Positions 32,912 through 42,974 of a DNA stretch of 64,000 bases are shown one piece after another. Source of the DNA: an uncultured Flavobacteriales bacterium. GTDB taxonomy: Bacteria > Bacteroidota > Bacteroidia > Flavobacteriales > BACL11. Position 1 is the stretch's first letter; each line of letters starts with the position of its first letter. The position numbers were made by a program, and so were the translations under genes. The DNA lies in the NCBI GenBank assembly GCA_943789505.1, contig CALSUJ010000001.1:868001-932000 (forward strand). The letters are read 5' to 3'. The notes under the pieces were generated by a model that worked only from the letters and a program-made list of their open reading frames with translations, had not been told where the DNA came from and did not search any database.

Positions 32912-32940
32912 AAAAGCCACACTAAGTGTGGCTTTTTTTA
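32912..32940 (+). terminator. Intrinsic terminator
   Basis: AAAAGCCACAC-TA-AGTGTGGCTTTT with a T run after the Cys-rich gene stop. It also rules out the earlier ATG at 32928 as start of the methyltransferase. Confidence 0.85.
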
Positions 32941-32951
32941 TACCTAAAAAT

Positions 32952-33590
32952 ATGGAATTTTTACCAGAGGTAATTGAAGACTATGCTACAGCGCATACCA
33001 CTAATGAATCTCAACTATTAGCAGAACTTAACAGAGAAACTTGGGCCAATGTAATGATACCCAGAATGCTTTCTGGACACTTACAAGGTAGAATTCTTTC
33101 CCTATTTAGTAAACTTGTAAACCCTGAAAAAATTTTAGAAATAGGAACTTATACAGGTTATTCGGCACTATGTTTAGCAGAAGGATTAAAGCCAAATGGA
33201 AGTTTACATACATTAGATATTAATGAAGAATGTACATCTGTTGCCAATCGTTATTTTAAAAAATCTAACTTTAGCAAAAACATCATACAACATATTGGTG
33301 ATGCTTTAGAAATCATACCTAACTTAAATTATAACTTTCAGCTGGCATTTATTGATGCTGATAAAAAAAATTACTCTAAATACTTTGATGCAATAATTGA
33401 AAAAATGGATATTGGCGGATTAATTATTGCTGACAATGTTCTATGGAGTGGCAAGGTTACCAAACAAGAAAAGGATTACGAAACAATTGCATTAGATAAG
33501 TACAATAAGAAAATGCTTAATTCAGATAGAGTAGAAACCTTACTCTTACCAGTTCGAGATGGATTAATGATTTCAAGGAAAATTAAATAA
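32952..33590 (+). CDS. Class I SAM-dependent O-methyltransferase
   Basis: 212 residues from ATG 32952; a longer frame from 32928 begins inside the terminator. It matches the caffeoyl-CoA/catechol O-methyltransferase family (Methyltransf_3): ILEIGTYTGYSALCLAEGL (SAM motif I, about 65-83), LHTLDINEE, LAFIDADKKNYSKYFD, GGLIIADNVLWSGKV (metal-binding Asp) and DGLMISRK at the end. Likely methylates a small catechol-type compound in the cytosol; substrate unknown. Confidence 0.9.
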   Translation: MEFLPEVIEDYATAHTTNESQLLAELNRETWANVMIPRMLSGHLQGRILSLFSKLVNPEKILEIGTYTGYSALCLAEGLKPNGSLHTLDINEECTSVANRYFKKSNFSKNIIQHIGDALEIIPNLNYNFQLAFIDADKKNYSKYFDAIIEKMDIGGLIIADNVLWSGKVTKQEKDYETIALDKYNKKMLNSDRVETLLLPVRDGLMISRKIK

Positions 33591-33658
33591 TTTATTTAAT
33601 ATAAATTATAAATCCGATCTATCAATATTTATATTTTTACGCACAAATTATTTAATAT

Positions 33659-34822
33659 ATGATTGATTTTAATAATCTAAAAATAGCTTTTTCTGACAAA
33701 TCAAATCCTGATTTAAATAGAGCCTATTTTCTCTTTAAAGGGATGAGCAATCCTTTTTTTTCAAAATTACTTACCAGCATATCAAAACTTGCATTAAAGC
33801 TACATCTTCCTATAAAACCAATTATAAAAGCAACTGTATACAAACAATTTTGTGGTGGAGAAACTATAGAACAAAGCCAAGTTACTATTGATAAATTATG
33901 GGAATCTAAAATTGGAACAATTTTGGATTTTTCAGCAGAAGGAAAGGAATTAAATTCTGATTTTGATCGAGCTTTAAAGCAAACCCTAGCTTCTATTGAA
34001 AAAGCTGCAATTTATGACAGCATTCCTTTTTCAGTTTTTAAACCTACTGGGCTATGTAAATTTTCTTTACTCCAAAAAATAAATGATTGCACTTCTCTTT
34101 CAGCTAATGATAAAAAAGAAAAAAAGGAATATGAAGCAAGAGTAAATTCAATTTGCCAATTGGCACACGATAAAAATGTAGCCGTTTTTATTGATGCTGA
34201 GGAAAGTTGGATACAAGATGCTATCGATAGTATTGCAGAACAAATGATGGTAAAATACAATACTAAAAAAGCCCTTATCTACAATACGATACAGCTATAT
34301 AGGAATGATAGAATAACTTACCTTAATTCCCTATTGGAGCGTTCAGAAAATAAGTTTTTTGTAGGAATTAAATTAGTAAGAGGTGCCTATCATGAACAAG
34401 AGATAGAAAGGGCAAAAATAAATAAATACCCCTGCCCTGTACATCTTAAAAAATCAGATACGGACAAGGACTATAACCAAGCCTTAAATATTTGTATTAA
34501 TAATATTGACAGAATAGCAATCTGTGCAGGAACTCATAATGAAGATAGCACACAGCTATTGGCTAATCTTTTAGATGAAAAAGGAATTAAAAAAAATGAT
34601 GTTAGAATTTACTTTTCTCAGCTTTTAGGTATGAGTGATCATATTTCTTATAACCTTTCGGTTGCTAATTATAATGTTAGTAAATATGTTCCTTACGGGC
34701 CAGTAAAAGATGTTATGCCCTACTTAATTAGGCGAGCAGAAGAAAACACCTCCATTGCCGGACAAATGGGACGTGAACTCACAAATATTGTAGCTGAAAA
34801 GCATAGGAGGAAAAACCTCTAA
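33659..34822 (+). CDS. putA: Proline dehydrogenase
   Basis: 387 residues, FAD-dependent, catalysing proline to pyrroline-5-carboxylate. This is a stand-alone PRODH domain rather than the bifunctional PutA. Visible: IKATVYKQFCGGETIEQS, VFIDAEESWIQDAID, IYNTIQLYRND, IKLVRGAYHEQE, GTHNEDS, SQLLGMSDHIS, YVPYGPVKDVMPYLIRRAEENTS, the last being the substrate-binding YxxRRxxEN motif. It ends 4 bases into the convergent DUF4258-like gene. Confidence 0.93.
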   Translation: MIDFNNLKIAFSDKSNPDLNRAYFLFKGMSNPFFSKLLTSISKLALKLHLPIKPIIKATVYKQFCGGETIEQSQVTIDKLWESKIGTILDFSAEGKELNSDFDRALKQTLASIEKAAIYDSIPFSVFKPTGLCKFSLLQKINDCTSLSANDKKEKKEYEARVNSICQLAHDKNVAVFIDAEESWIQDAIDSIAEQMMVKYNTKKALIYNTIQLYRNDRITYLNSLLERSENKFFVGIKLVRGAYHEQEIERAKINKYPCPVHLKKSDTDKDYNQALNICINNIDRIAICAGTHNEDSTQLLANLLDEKGIKKNDVRIYFSQLLGMSDHISYNLSVANYNVSKYVPYGPVKDVMPYLIRRAEENTSIAGQMGRELTNIVAEKHRRKNL

Positions 34823-35268
34823 ACATCACAAGCCCCCTTCTCTTTATTGGATGTAAAATTCATTACCTTCACACTTTTATCATTGTAATAACAAAGCTCA
34901 AAAGTAACTGACAAAGCATTGCCCTTTACTAACTTTTCAATTACAAAATACTGGCAAGGCTCTCCATCTTCATCTGATAATTCAAAATTTACTTCTCCAT
35001 CTTCTAAAACCGATAATAAATCTTTCTTTGTTAAATTATAATACACCAACTGACACTCAGCTTGTGTTGAAAATTCAGGGTCAATTAATAGCACATTTCC
35101 TTCATCATCAGTTGTATTAGGATAAAGATGAGAAATAACTCTTTTATCCATATCAAAGTAATCTAGGTATGCATAAAAAGTTTTTTTTAAGCGATTTTCA
35201 GGACCCATTGAAAGGAAAAAAACACTAATTAATGCTCCAAATCCAAAAAACAAAAGTCTTCTTCTCAT
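34819..35268 (-). CDS. DUF4258-like membrane-anchored protein
   Basis: 149 residues with one N-terminal membrane segment (RRRLLFFGFGALISVFFLS). The remainder is acidic, with KKDLLSVLEDGEVNFELSDEDGEPCQYFVIEKLVKG. The position next to ald and the pattern resemble the DUF4258-type genes that follow ald in many Flavobacteriales. Function unknown. It follows ald by 4 bases and is the last gene of porX-tsaE-ald. Confidence 0.72.
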   Translation of the reverse strand: MRRRLLFFGFGALISVFFLSMGPENRLKKTFYAYLDYFDMDKRVISHLYPNTTDDEGNVLLIDPEFSTQAECQLVYYNLTKKDLLSVLEDGEVNFELSDEDGEPCQYFVIEKLVKGNALSVTFELCYYNDKSVKVMNFTSNKEKGACDV

Positions 35269-35272
35269 AATA

Positions 35273-36478
35273 CTATCTATTTGTCATTATTAATTCTAAA
35301 TCTACAAAAGGAATATTAAAATTCTTACTTAGCATTTTATTGGTTAAGTTTTCATGACAAGTATATACACCATTTCTTAAACATTCATGTTTTCTTATGC
35401 TGTGTTCCACTCCACCATCTTCAGCAATACGCAACAAAATAGGTGTTAAAATATTAGAAATCGCCATTGATGCTGTACGCGAAACTCTTGATGCTATATT
35501 AGGCACACAATAATGAACAACATCATGCTTTATAAAAGTTGGGTTTTTATGTGTAGTAATTTCAGAAGTTTCAAAACACCCTCCTTGATCAATACTTACA
35601 TCAACCACTACTGCACCTTTTTTCATTTCACTCACCATCTCTTCACTTACTATACAAGGTACTTTTCCATCACCTATTCGCAAAGCTGCAATTACGACAT
35701 CTGCTCTTTTCAAGGCTTTGCCCAATGCTTTAGGCTGTAAAGTTGAAGTAGAAATTCTTTGCTTGATATTGTTTTGCAGTCTTCCTAGCTTAGTAACTGA
35801 ATCATCAAACACAATAACTGAAGCTCCTAATCCTAAAGAAGTTTGGCAGGCATACTCTCCTACTGTACCCGCACCTATTACCACAACATTTGTTGGCAAT
35901 AATCCTGAAATACCACCTAACATCAAACCTTTACCGTTTTTTGTGTTGGATAAGTATTCTCCAGCAATTAGCAAAGCAGTATTACCTGCAATTTCACTCA
36001 TACTCCTAACAATAGGTAATTTATTTTGTTCATTTTTTATAAACTCAAAACCAAAAGCGGTAATATTTTTCTTAATCAACGTTTTAAAATAAGTGGCCGT
36101 TTGTGTACTCATTTGTACAGCTGAAATTAATTGCTGACCTCTTTGCATTAAAGTTAATTCTTCTTGAGTTGGGGGTTCAATTTTTAAGATAAAATTTGCT
36201 TTAAAAACTTCTTCTTTAGAATAGGTTAATTCAGCACCACTATCAGTATATTCTTTGTCCTGAAAATTGGAAGCTAAACCTGCTCCTTTTTCAATAATTA
36301 CACTGTGACCGTTTGCAATTAATAACCCAACAGAATCAGGCGTTAAGCTTACTCTGTTTTCTTGAAATGAGGATTCCTTAGGAATTCCTATTTGCAACTT
36401 CTTGAAATTTGGTTTTACCTCAAGCATTTCTTCTTTAGGAAGTATTCCAAATGAACTAAATATTTTTTCTTTTTTCAT
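35273..36478 (-). CDS. ald: Alanine dehydrogenase
   Basis: 401 residues. NAD-dependent interconversion of alanine and pyruvate plus ammonia. Clear family motifs: IGIPKESSFQENRVSLTPDSVGLLIANGHSV, the Lys-containing IEPPTQEELTL, NAD-fold GGISGLLPTNVVVIGAGTVGEYAC (about 187-215), GKVPCIVSEEMV and VDVSIDQGGCFETSEITTH. It follows tsaE by 2 bases in the porX operon. Confidence 0.92.
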   Translation of the reverse strand: MKKEKIFSSFGILPKEEMLEVKPNFKKLQIGIPKESSFQENRVSLTPDSVGLLIANGHSVIIEKGAGLASNFQDKEYTDSGAELTYSKEEVFKANFILKIEPPTQEELTLMQRGQQLISAVQMSTQTATYFKTLIKKNITAFGFEFIKNEQNKLPIVRSMSEIAGNTALLIAGEYLSNTKNGKGLMLGGISGLLPTNVVVIGAGTVGEYACQTSLGLGASVIVFDDSVTKLGRLQNNIKQRISTSTLQPKALGKALKRADVVIAALRIGDGKVPCIVSEEMVSEMKKGAVVVDVSIDQGGCFETSEITTHKNPTFIKHDVVHYCVPNIASRVSRTASMAISNILTPILLRIAEDGGVEHSIRKHECLRNGVYTCHENLTNKMLSKNFNIPFVDLELIMTNR

Positions 36479-36480
36479 AG

Positions 36481-36900
36481 TTAAATTATTACTTCAATCT
36501 TTCTTGTACCCCCTACAATACTCATCTTTATTTGCACCATATCATCTTCAATCAAATTAGGAATTTTTTCTGACCATTCTATAAAACAATAAGCACTACT
36601 AAAAAAATATTCTTCATAACCCATATCATAAGCTTCCTTTTCATCATCTATTCTATAAAAATCAAAGTGATAAATTTTTGTGTTCTCATCAGCTTGATAT
36701 TCATTGACAATAGAAAAAGTAGGACTACTCACTATATCAGCAACTCCTAACTGCAAAGATAAGGCTTTTATTAATGTAGTCTTGCCTACTCCCATTTCTG
36801 CATAAAAGGCAAACTTTCTATGAGTTGAAGTATAATCTAATATTTGCTTAGCAATAGAATTTAACTGTTCTAAGTTTTCAGCAAAAAAGGTTTTACTCAT
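36481..36900 (-). CDS. tsaE: tRNA threonylcarbamoyladenosine synthase ATPase TsaE
   Basis: 139 residues. TsaE works with TsaB and TsaD to form t6A37 on ANN-decoding tRNAs. Walker A GVGKTTLIKAL (about 36-46), VSSPTFSIVNEY and HFDFYRIDDEKEA, IEWSEKIP are present. It follows porX by 0 bases and precedes ald by 2, so the three are co-transcribed. The partner tsaD starts at 63366 in this window. Confidence 0.94.
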   Translation of the reverse strand: MSKTFFAENLEQLNSIAKQILDYTSTHRKFAFYAEMGVGKTTLIKALSLQLGVADIVSSPTFSIVNEYQADENTKIYHFDFYRIDDEKEAYDMGYEEYFFSSAYCFIEWSEKIPNLIEDDMVQIKMSIVGGTRKIEVII

Positions 36901-38445
36901 TTATTTTGACTTTAGAGTAATGACTGGAATTAACATCTCTTCCATTGAAATTCCACCATGCTGATAGGTATTTTTATAAAACTTAGCATAATGATTGAAA
37001 TTATTTTGATACACAAAATACATATCCTCTTTTGCAAAAATATATTTACTACTTACATTCTGAATTGGCAAATAACATTCCAAGGGTTTATCTATTTCTA
37101 GCACATCTCCTTTCTGAAAATCCAGATTTTTACCTTGCTTGTATCTTAAGTTTGCATTTACATCTCTATCTCCAATAACTCTTGATGGTTTATTAACATT
37201 AATTGTTCCATGATCAGTAGTAATAATAAGATTTGCTTTTTGTTTGGCAATTTGTTTCATTATATCCTTTAGTGGAGAATGGGAGAACCATGATGCAGTA
37301 AGTGAACGATATGCCGAATCATCATCAGCCAACTCTTTAATTACCTTCATATCGGTACGCGCATGAGAAAGCATATCTACAAAATTATAAACAATAACAT
37401 TCAATTCATTATGCTTCATATTTGGAATTTTATTGACAACTTTCCTTCCCGTATCAATATTAGTGATTTTAGTATAAGAATGTTTGCTACTTCCTTTTCC
37501 TAATCGTTGTAAATTATCAGCTAAAAATTCTGCTTCAAACATATTCTTACCTCCTTCATCCTCATCATTCATCCACATATCAGGAAAGCGTTTTTGAATT
37601 TCAGAAGGCAACAAACCACAGAAAATTGCATTACGTGCATATTGGGTTGCAGTAGGCAAAATGCTGGTGTACATTTCATCATTTATAACCATAAAGTCCT
37701 CCAAAACTGATGGCTCAATAATTTTCCATTGATCGTACCTTAGGTTGTCAATGACAATAAGGTAAGTAGGTTTATTTTCCTCCATCTTTGGCAACACCTT
37801 TTTTCGTATCAAATTATGTGACATTAAAGGAGCATCTTGTCCTCTAATCCAATCCTTATAATTATTTTTTATAAACCTGAAAAACTGTGTATTTGCTTCA
37901 GTTTTTTGCATAGCTAGAATTTGCTCAACACTTTTATCTCCTAACTTATCTAATTCTAACTCCCAATAAGTTAGCTTTTTATAAATCTTATACCATTCTT
38001 CCTTATTTAAAAATGAGGATAAGGACATACTTATCTTTCTAAACTCTTGCTGATAATTACTTGTAGTCTTTTCCTCCACCAAACGATTGGTATCTATGTT
38101 CTTTTTTATAGCCAATAAAATCTGACTTGGATTGACAGGTTTAATTAAATAATCCGCAATTTTTGAACCAATTGCTTCCTCCATAATGCTTTCCTCTTCA
38201 CTCCTAGTTATCATTATCACAGGAGTATTAGCATACTTTTCCTTAAGAATCGTTAACGTTTCAAGCCCAGAAAGTCCTGGCATATTCTCATCTAGAAAAA
38301 TGAGATCAAAATTGTTTTCCCCCATCAAATCCAAAGCCTCATCTCCACTTTTTGCTGGAGTAACATTATATCCTTTTCCTTCTAAATAAATAATGTGCGG
38401 TTTTAATAAATCAATTTCATCATCTGTCCAAAGTATTCTTATCAT
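36901..38445 (-). CDS. porX: T9SS response regulator PorX (PglZ domain)
   Basis: 514 residues. The N-terminal receiver domain (1-120) has the acidic pair TDDE, phospho-acceptor Asp52 (IFLDENMPG) and Lys in LIKPVNPSQ. The C-terminal PglZ/alkaline phosphatase-like domain (about 195-505) has TYLIVIDNLRYDQWK, ATQYARNAIFCGLLP, NFVDMLSHARTDM and IITTDHGTINV. PorX with the kinase PorY regulates T9SS genes; in Porphyromonas gingivalis the PglZ part is a phosphodiesterase. Divergent from the HD gene with 53 bases between starts. Confidence 0.95.
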   Translation of the reverse strand: MIRILWTDDEIDLLKPHIIYLEGKGYNVTPAKSGDEALDLMGENNFDLIFLDENMPGLSGLETLTILKEKYANTPVIMITRSEEESIMEEAIGSKIADYLIKPVNPSQILLAIKKNIDTNRLVEEKTTSNYQQEFRKISMSLSSFLNKEEWYKIYKKLTYWELELDKLGDKSVEQILAMQKTEANTQFFRFIKNNYKDWIRGQDAPLMSHNLIRKKVLPKMEENKPTYLIVIDNLRYDQWKIIEPSVLEDFMVINDEMYTSILPTATQYARNAIFCGLLPSEIQKRFPDMWMNDEDEGGKNMFEAEFLADNLQRLGKGSSKHSYTKITNIDTGRKVVNKIPNMKHNELNVIVYNFVDMLSHARTDMKVIKELADDDSAYRSLTASWFSHSPLKDIMKQIAKQKANLIITTDHGTINVNKPSRVIGDRDVNANLRYKQGKNLDFQKGDVLEIDKPLECYLPIQNVSSKYIFAKEDMYFVYQNNFNHYAKFYKNTYQHGGISMEEMLIPVITLKSK

Positions 38446-38498
38446 ATTTTATTTGTTTATAGTTTACAAAAATTAAAAAAATTCCGTTATTTGCTTAT

Positions 38499-39731
38499 AT
38501 GCTAAACAGAAAAAAAGACAAAATAATTAACGACCCAATTTATGGCTTTGTAAAACTTGATAAAGGTATTATTACTGACTTAATTGACCACCCTTATTTT
38601 CAAAGATTACGAAAAATAGCTCAATTAGGACTTTCTTACCTAGTTTATCCTGGTGCTCATCATACTCGATTCCATCATGCTATTGGGTGTATGCACCTTA
38701 TGAATAAGGCAATTAATCAAATCAGAAATAAAGGACATGAAATAACTGAGGATGAGGCTGAAGCTTTGAAAATCGCTATTCTTTTACATGACATTGGTCA
38801 TGGTCCTTTTTCCCACGCATTGGAACATTCTATCACTTCCAACATCCCTCACGAGCATCTTTCCTTGTTGTTTATGCAAAGGCTAAACGAGCAATTTAAC
38901 GGAAAATTATCTTTAGCTATTGAAATATTTAAAAACAAACATCCTAAACAATTTTTACACCAACTTGTATCCTCACAACTTGATATGGATCGTTTAGATT
39001 ATTTAAAAAGAGATAGTTTTTTTACAGGAGTAACAGAAGGAAACATAGGTACTGAACGCATTATAAACATGTTAGATGTAGTGGATGACAAATTAGTAGT
39101 GGAAGAAAAAGGAATCTATTCTATTGAAAAATTCCTAATCGCCAGAAGATTAATGTACTGGCAAGTTTATCTTCATAAAACAGTAGTATCGGCCGAAAAT
39201 ATGCTCATTAAAACACTTCAAAGAGCAAAAGAATTATTAAATGATGGAAAAGAAGTTTATGCAAACCCTTATCTTGGTAAATTTCTGAAAAATAATTATA
39301 CAATTATCGATTTTGAGAATAATACAAAATTGCTAAATGACTTTGCTGAATTAGATGATTTTGATATCTATTCCTCATTAAAATATTGGAAAAATAATCC
39401 TGATTTTGTTTTATCGTCATTATCAAAGATGATTCTAAACCGTAATTTATTAAAAATAAAAGTACAAAACACTGCATTTACAGCATCTGAAATAGAGACC
39501 GAAATAGATACTGTTAAAAAATATTACAACATTAGTAAACAAGAGGCAGAATATTTTATTTTCTCTGATAAAGTTAGTAATAGCACCTATAATATTGAAA
39601 AAGCAACCATTAATATCTTAATGAAAAATGGTGATGTTATTGATATTACTTCTGCTTCAGGTCAGTTTAATATTGAGGCTTTAAAAAAAACAATAAATAA
39701 GTATTTTCTGTGTTATTCTAAACTGAAATAA
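38499..39731 (+). CDS. HD domain phosphohydrolase
   Basis: 410 residues, dGTPase-like HD family. Metal-binding residues are visible: HHTRFHHAIGCMHLM (about 53-67) and ILLHDIGHGPFSHALEHS (about 93-110). Then SQLDMDRLDYLKRDSFFTGVTEG. It is the first gene of an 11-gene plus-strand run with lpxD 39 bases downstream; this pairing is conserved in Bacteroidota. Substrate (dNTP or other) not readable. Confidence 0.9.
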   Translation: MLNRKKDKIINDPIYGFVKLDKGIITDLIDHPYFQRLRKIAQLGLSYLVYPGAHHTRFHHAIGCMHLMNKAINQIRNKGHEITEDEAEALKIAILLHDIGHGPFSHALEHSITSNIPHEHLSLLFMQRLNEQFNGKLSLAIEIFKNKHPKQFLHQLVSSQLDMDRLDYLKRDSFFTGVTEGNIGTERIINMLDVVDDKLVVEEKGIYSIEKFLIARRLMYWQVYLHKTVVSAENMLIKTLQRAKELLNDGKEVYANPYLGKFLKNNYTIIDFENNTKLLNDFAELDDFDIYSSLKYWKNNPDFVLSSLSKMILNRNLLKIKVQNTAFTASEIETEIDTVKKYYNISKQEAEYFIFSDKVSNSTYNIEKATINILMKNGDVIDITSASGQFNIEALKKTINKYFLCYSKLK

Positions 39732-39758
39732 TCAGCCCTATAGGATAATTAAAATTAT

Positions 39759-39766
39759 TAGATTTG
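39759..39766 (+). promoter_or_regulatory. Candidate -7 element just before lpxD
   Basis: TAGATTTG matches TAnnTTTG and lies only 4 bases before the lpxD ATG at 39771. If used, transcription would begin at or next to the start codon (leaderless mRNA). Confidence 0.35.
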
Positions 39767-39770
39767 CAAC

Positions 39771-40796
39771 ATGAAATTTACTGCCCAACAAATAGCTGAA
39801 ATACTTAATGGAGAAATAGTAGGAAATGCTGAAGTTGAAGTAAATTCATTAGCTAAAATTGAAGAAGGAAAAAAAGGAGACTTATGTTTTCTTGCTAACG
39901 ACAAGTATACACCTCATATTTATACAACAAAAGCTTCAATTATTATTGTTAACACTTCTTTTATTTCTGAAAAAGAAATTATATCCACTTTAATAAAAGT
40001 TGAAGATGCTTATTCTTCTTTTAGTAAGTTACTTGAATTATATAATAAAATAAAATTTAATGAGGTAGGTATTTCTAAGAAGGCAGATGTTGATAAAAAT
40101 TGTTCAATTGGAGATACTGTATTTGTAGGAGCTTTTACTTCTATTTGTGAAGGGGTTACTATTGGAAATAATGTTAAGATTCACCCTAATTGCTATATTG
40201 GTAAAAATGTTACGATTGGTGATAACAGTATTATTTATCCAAATGTATCTATTTATCACAACTGCAAAATTGGAGTTAATAATATCATTCATTCAGGTGT
40301 AGTTATTGGTTCAGATGGTTTTGGTTTTGCTCCAAATGCTGAAAATAATTACGATAAAATTAGTCAAATAGGAAATGTGATTATTAGTGATGATGTTGAA
40401 ATTGGAGCAAATACAACTATTGACAGAGCAACTATGGGTTCAACAAAAATTGGGAAAGGAGTTAAATTAGATAACTTAATTCAGATAGCTCATAATGTTG
40501 AAGTTGGTGATCATACTGTAATTGCTGCTCAAGCAGGAGTTGCAGGTTCATCAAAAATTGGAAAAAACTGCATGATTGGTGGACAAACAGCAGTTTCAGG
40601 ACATATAACAATTGCTGATCAAGTCAAAATTGCTGGGCAAAGTGGTATTGCCTCAAGCATCAAACAAGTTGGTAAAATTGTTCAAGGCCCAATGGCATTT
40701 GACATTAAGGATTTCCAACGATCCTACATCATTTTTAAAAAATTACCTAATTTGTATAGAACAGTTAACACTCTAAAGAAACAGATAATAGGTTAA
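39771..40796 (+). CDS. lpxD: UDP-3-O-(3-hydroxymyristoyl)glucosamine N-acyltransferase
   Basis: 341 residues. Third step of lipid A synthesis. An N-terminal uridine-binding domain (1-100) is followed by a left-handed hexapeptide beta-helix (about 100-310) with many I-G-x-N/D repeats and the catalytic His in [16 protein letters not shown] (about 241). Gap to lpxC-fabZ is 1 base. Standard length. Confidence 0.95.
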   Translation: MKFTAQQIAEILNGEIVGNAEVEVNSLAKIEEGKKGDLCFLANDKYTPHIYTTKASIIIVNTSFISEKEIISTLIKVEDAYSSFSKLLELYNKIKFNEVGISKKADVDKNCSIGDTVFVGAFTSICEGVTIGNNVKIHPNCYIGKNVTIGDNSIIYPNVSIYHNCKIGVNNIIHSGVVIGSDGFGFAPNAENNYDKISQIGNVIISDDVEIGANTTIDRATMGSTKIGKGVKLDNLIQIAHNVEVGDHTVIAAQAGVAGSSKIGKNCMIGGQTAVSGHITIADQVKIAGQSGIASSIKQVGKIVQGPMAFDIKDFQRSYIIFKKLPNLYRTVNTLKKQIIG

Positions 40797-40797
40797 A

Positions 40798-42183
40798 ATG
40801 AATCAAAAAACCATAAAAAATATTGCTACTATATCAGGTGTTGGTATTCATACAGGCTTCCATACCAATTTAACATTAGTACCTGCTGAAGCAAATACTG
40901 GAATCCGTTTCATTAGGACTGATTTAGAAGGAAAACCAACTATTCCTGCTAATGTAGATTATGTTTTCTCAACAAAAAGAAGTACCAATTTAAAAATTAA
41001 AAATTTTGAAGTTTATACTGTTGAACATGTTCTTGCTGCAATTGTAGCTGAAGGAATAGATAATATAATAATTGAAGTTGATAATGTGGAAGTCCCAATT
41101 CTTGATGGAAGTTCTATTCAGTTTTCTAAATTAATATCAGAAGTAGGTATTCAAGAATTAAATGAAAGAAAAAAATTCTTTGAAATAAAAAGAAAAATCA
41201 GTTTTACTGACTCTGAAAGTGGAACAACATTCACAGCAATACCTGCTGAAAATTACCAAATAGAAGTTGAAATTGATTACAACTCTACTGTTTTAGGAAT
41301 ACAAACCGCTACACTTGAGGATTTATCAGAATTTAAAGAAAATATTGCTTCATCCCGTACATTTTGTTTTTTACATGAGTTAGAAGAATTATTAAAAAAC
41401 AAGCTCATAAAAGGTGGTGATGTAAATAATGCAATTGTTATTGTAGAAGAAGAAATTTCAGATGAAAAACTAAATGCACTTGCTAAAGCTTTTAATAAAA
41501 CAGACATAAAAGTTGAGGAAGGAGGAGTACTCAATAATTTAAAATTAAGACATAAAAACGAACCTGCTCGACATAAATTACTTGATATAATTGGTGATTT
41601 ATCTCTTTTAGGCGTACCTATTAAAGGTAAGATTACTGCTTCAAAACCTGGGCATAAAAATAATACAAAATTTGCAAAATATTTAAAAAATATAATGTTG
41701 GAAGAAAATAAAAAAACACCGCCTGAAATTGATTTTAATACACCGCCTTTATACGATAGAAAAAAAATAATGTCAATTTTACCACATAGAGATCCATTTT
41801 TATTTATTGATGAAATAAGAGATTTAGGAGAAGATTTTATTGTTGGAACTAAATTTGTTACTGCAGATGAAGATTATTTTAAAGGCCATTTTCCTGGAGA
41901 ACCTGTAATGCCTGGCGTTTTGCAATTAGAAACTATGGCACAAGCAGGAGGTGTCTTAATACTCAGTACTGTTGAAAATCCTGAAAATTATCTAACTTTC
42001 TTTATGAAAATTGACAATGCTAAATTCAAACAAAAAGTAGTTCCTAAAGATACTATCATTTTCAGATTAAATTTAATTTCACCTATCAGAAGAGGGCTTT
42101 GCCATATGCATGGTAAAGGTTTTGTTAATGGAAAAATTGTTGTTGAAGCTGATTTGTTAGCACAAATAGCACCTAAAAAATAA
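40798..42183 (+). CDS. lpxC/fabZ: Bifunctional LpxC deacetylase / FabZ dehydratase
   Basis: 461 residues, a fusion typical of Bacteroidota. The LpxC half (1-310) carries TVEHVLAAIVAEGIDNIIIEVDNVEVPILDGSS (Zn-binding His), ARTFCFLHELEEL-like segment and KLLDIIGDLSLLG. The FabZ half (about 315-461) carries ILPHRDPFLFIDEI (catalytic His) and GHFPGEPVMPGVLQLETMAQ (catalytic Glu). It commits UDP-3-acyl-GlcNAc to lipid A and dehydrates hydroxyacyl-ACP in fatty acid synthesis. Confidence 0.96.
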   Translation: MNQKTIKNIATISGVGIHTGFHTNLTLVPAEANTGIRFIRTDLEGKPTIPANVDYVFSTKRSTNLKIKNFEVYTVEHVLAAIVAEGIDNIIIEVDNVEVPILDGSSIQFSKLISEVGIQELNERKKFFEIKRKISFTDSESGTTFTAIPAENYQIEVEIDYNSTVLGIQTATLEDLSEFKENIASSRTFCFLHELEELLKNKLIKGGDVNNAIVIVEEEISDEKLNALAKAFNKTDIKVEEGGVLNNLKLRHKNEPARHKLLDIIGDLSLLGVPIKGKITASKPGHKNNTKFAKYLKNIMLEENKKTPPEIDFNTPPLYDRKKIMSILPHRDPFLFIDEIRDLGEDFIVGTKFVTADEDYFKGHFPGEPVMPGVLQLETMAQAGGVLILSTVENPENYLTFFMKIDNAKFKQKVVPKDTIIFRLNLISPIRRGLCHMHGKGFVNGKIVVEADLLAQIAPKK

Positions 42184-42186
42184 AAT

Positions 42187-42969
42187 ATGATACAGCCACT
42201 TTCGTATGTACACCCTAATGCTAAAATTGCTGACAATGTTGTAATTGATCCTTTTGTTACTATTGGTAAAAATGTTGAAATTGGAAAAGGAACTTGGATA
42301 GGTTCCAATGTAACTATTATGGAAGGAGCCAGAATTGGAGAAAATTGCAGGATTTTTCCTGGAGCAGTTATTGCTGGAGTACCTCAAGATTTAAAGTTTG
42401 AAGGTGAAAAATCACTTGCTATTATAGGAGATAATACTACAGTAAGAGAATGCGCTACAATAAATAGAGGAACATCCATAACAGGGAAAACTGTTATTGG
42501 AAAAAACTGTTTAATTATGGCATATGCTCATATTGCTCACGATTGTAATATTGGTGATAATTGCATCATTGTAAATAGTGTAGCACTTGGTGGTCATGTG
42601 ACCATAGGTGAATATGCTATTATTGGGGGGCTTTCAGCTGTACATCAATTTGTAAGTATTGGTAAGCATGCAATGGTTTCTGGCGGTTCATTAGTACGTA
42701 AAGATGTACCCCCTTTTGTAAAAGCAGCTCGAGAACCACTTTCATTTGTAGGAATTAACTCTATAGGTTTAAGAAGAAGAGGTTTCTCAAGTGAAAAAAT
42801 ACAAGAAATTCAAGATATATTTCGAATATTATATCAAAATAACAATAATAATACACAAGCATTATTGCAAATTGAGACCCAAATAAATGCTTCTCCTGAG
42901 CGTGATGAAATTATCTCATTTGCACAAAATTCAGGAAGAGGAATTATGAAAGGTTATAACCAAAAATAA
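42187..42969 (+). CDS. lpxA: UDP-N-acetylglucosamine acyltransferase
   Basis: 260 residues, normal. First step of lipid A synthesis, trimeric left-handed beta-helix: hexapeptide repeats from residue 9 to about 190, catalytic His region LIMAYAHIAHDCNIGD (about 118-128), and C-terminal helices (RRRGFSSEKIQEIQDIFRILY). Starts 3 bases after lpxC-fabZ. Confidence 0.96.
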   Translation: MIQPLSYVHPNAKIADNVVIDPFVTIGKNVEIGKGTWIGSNVTIMEGARIGENCRIFPGAVIAGVPQDLKFEGEKSLAIIGDNTTVRECATINRGTSITGKTVIGKNCLIMAYAHIAHDCNIGDNCIIVNSVALGGHVTIGEYAIIGGLSAVHQFVSIGKHAMVSGGSLVRKDVPPFVKAAREPLSFVGINSIGLRRRGFSSEKIQEIQDIFRILYQNNNNNTQALLQIETQINASPERDEIISFAQNSGRGIMKGYNQK

Positions 42970-42974
42970 TAAAT

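Noticed and set aside
32447-32913. Two other frames over the 45-bp repeats
   Set aside because: They exist only because a 45-base repeat keeps all frames open; only the frame with a signal peptide is supported.
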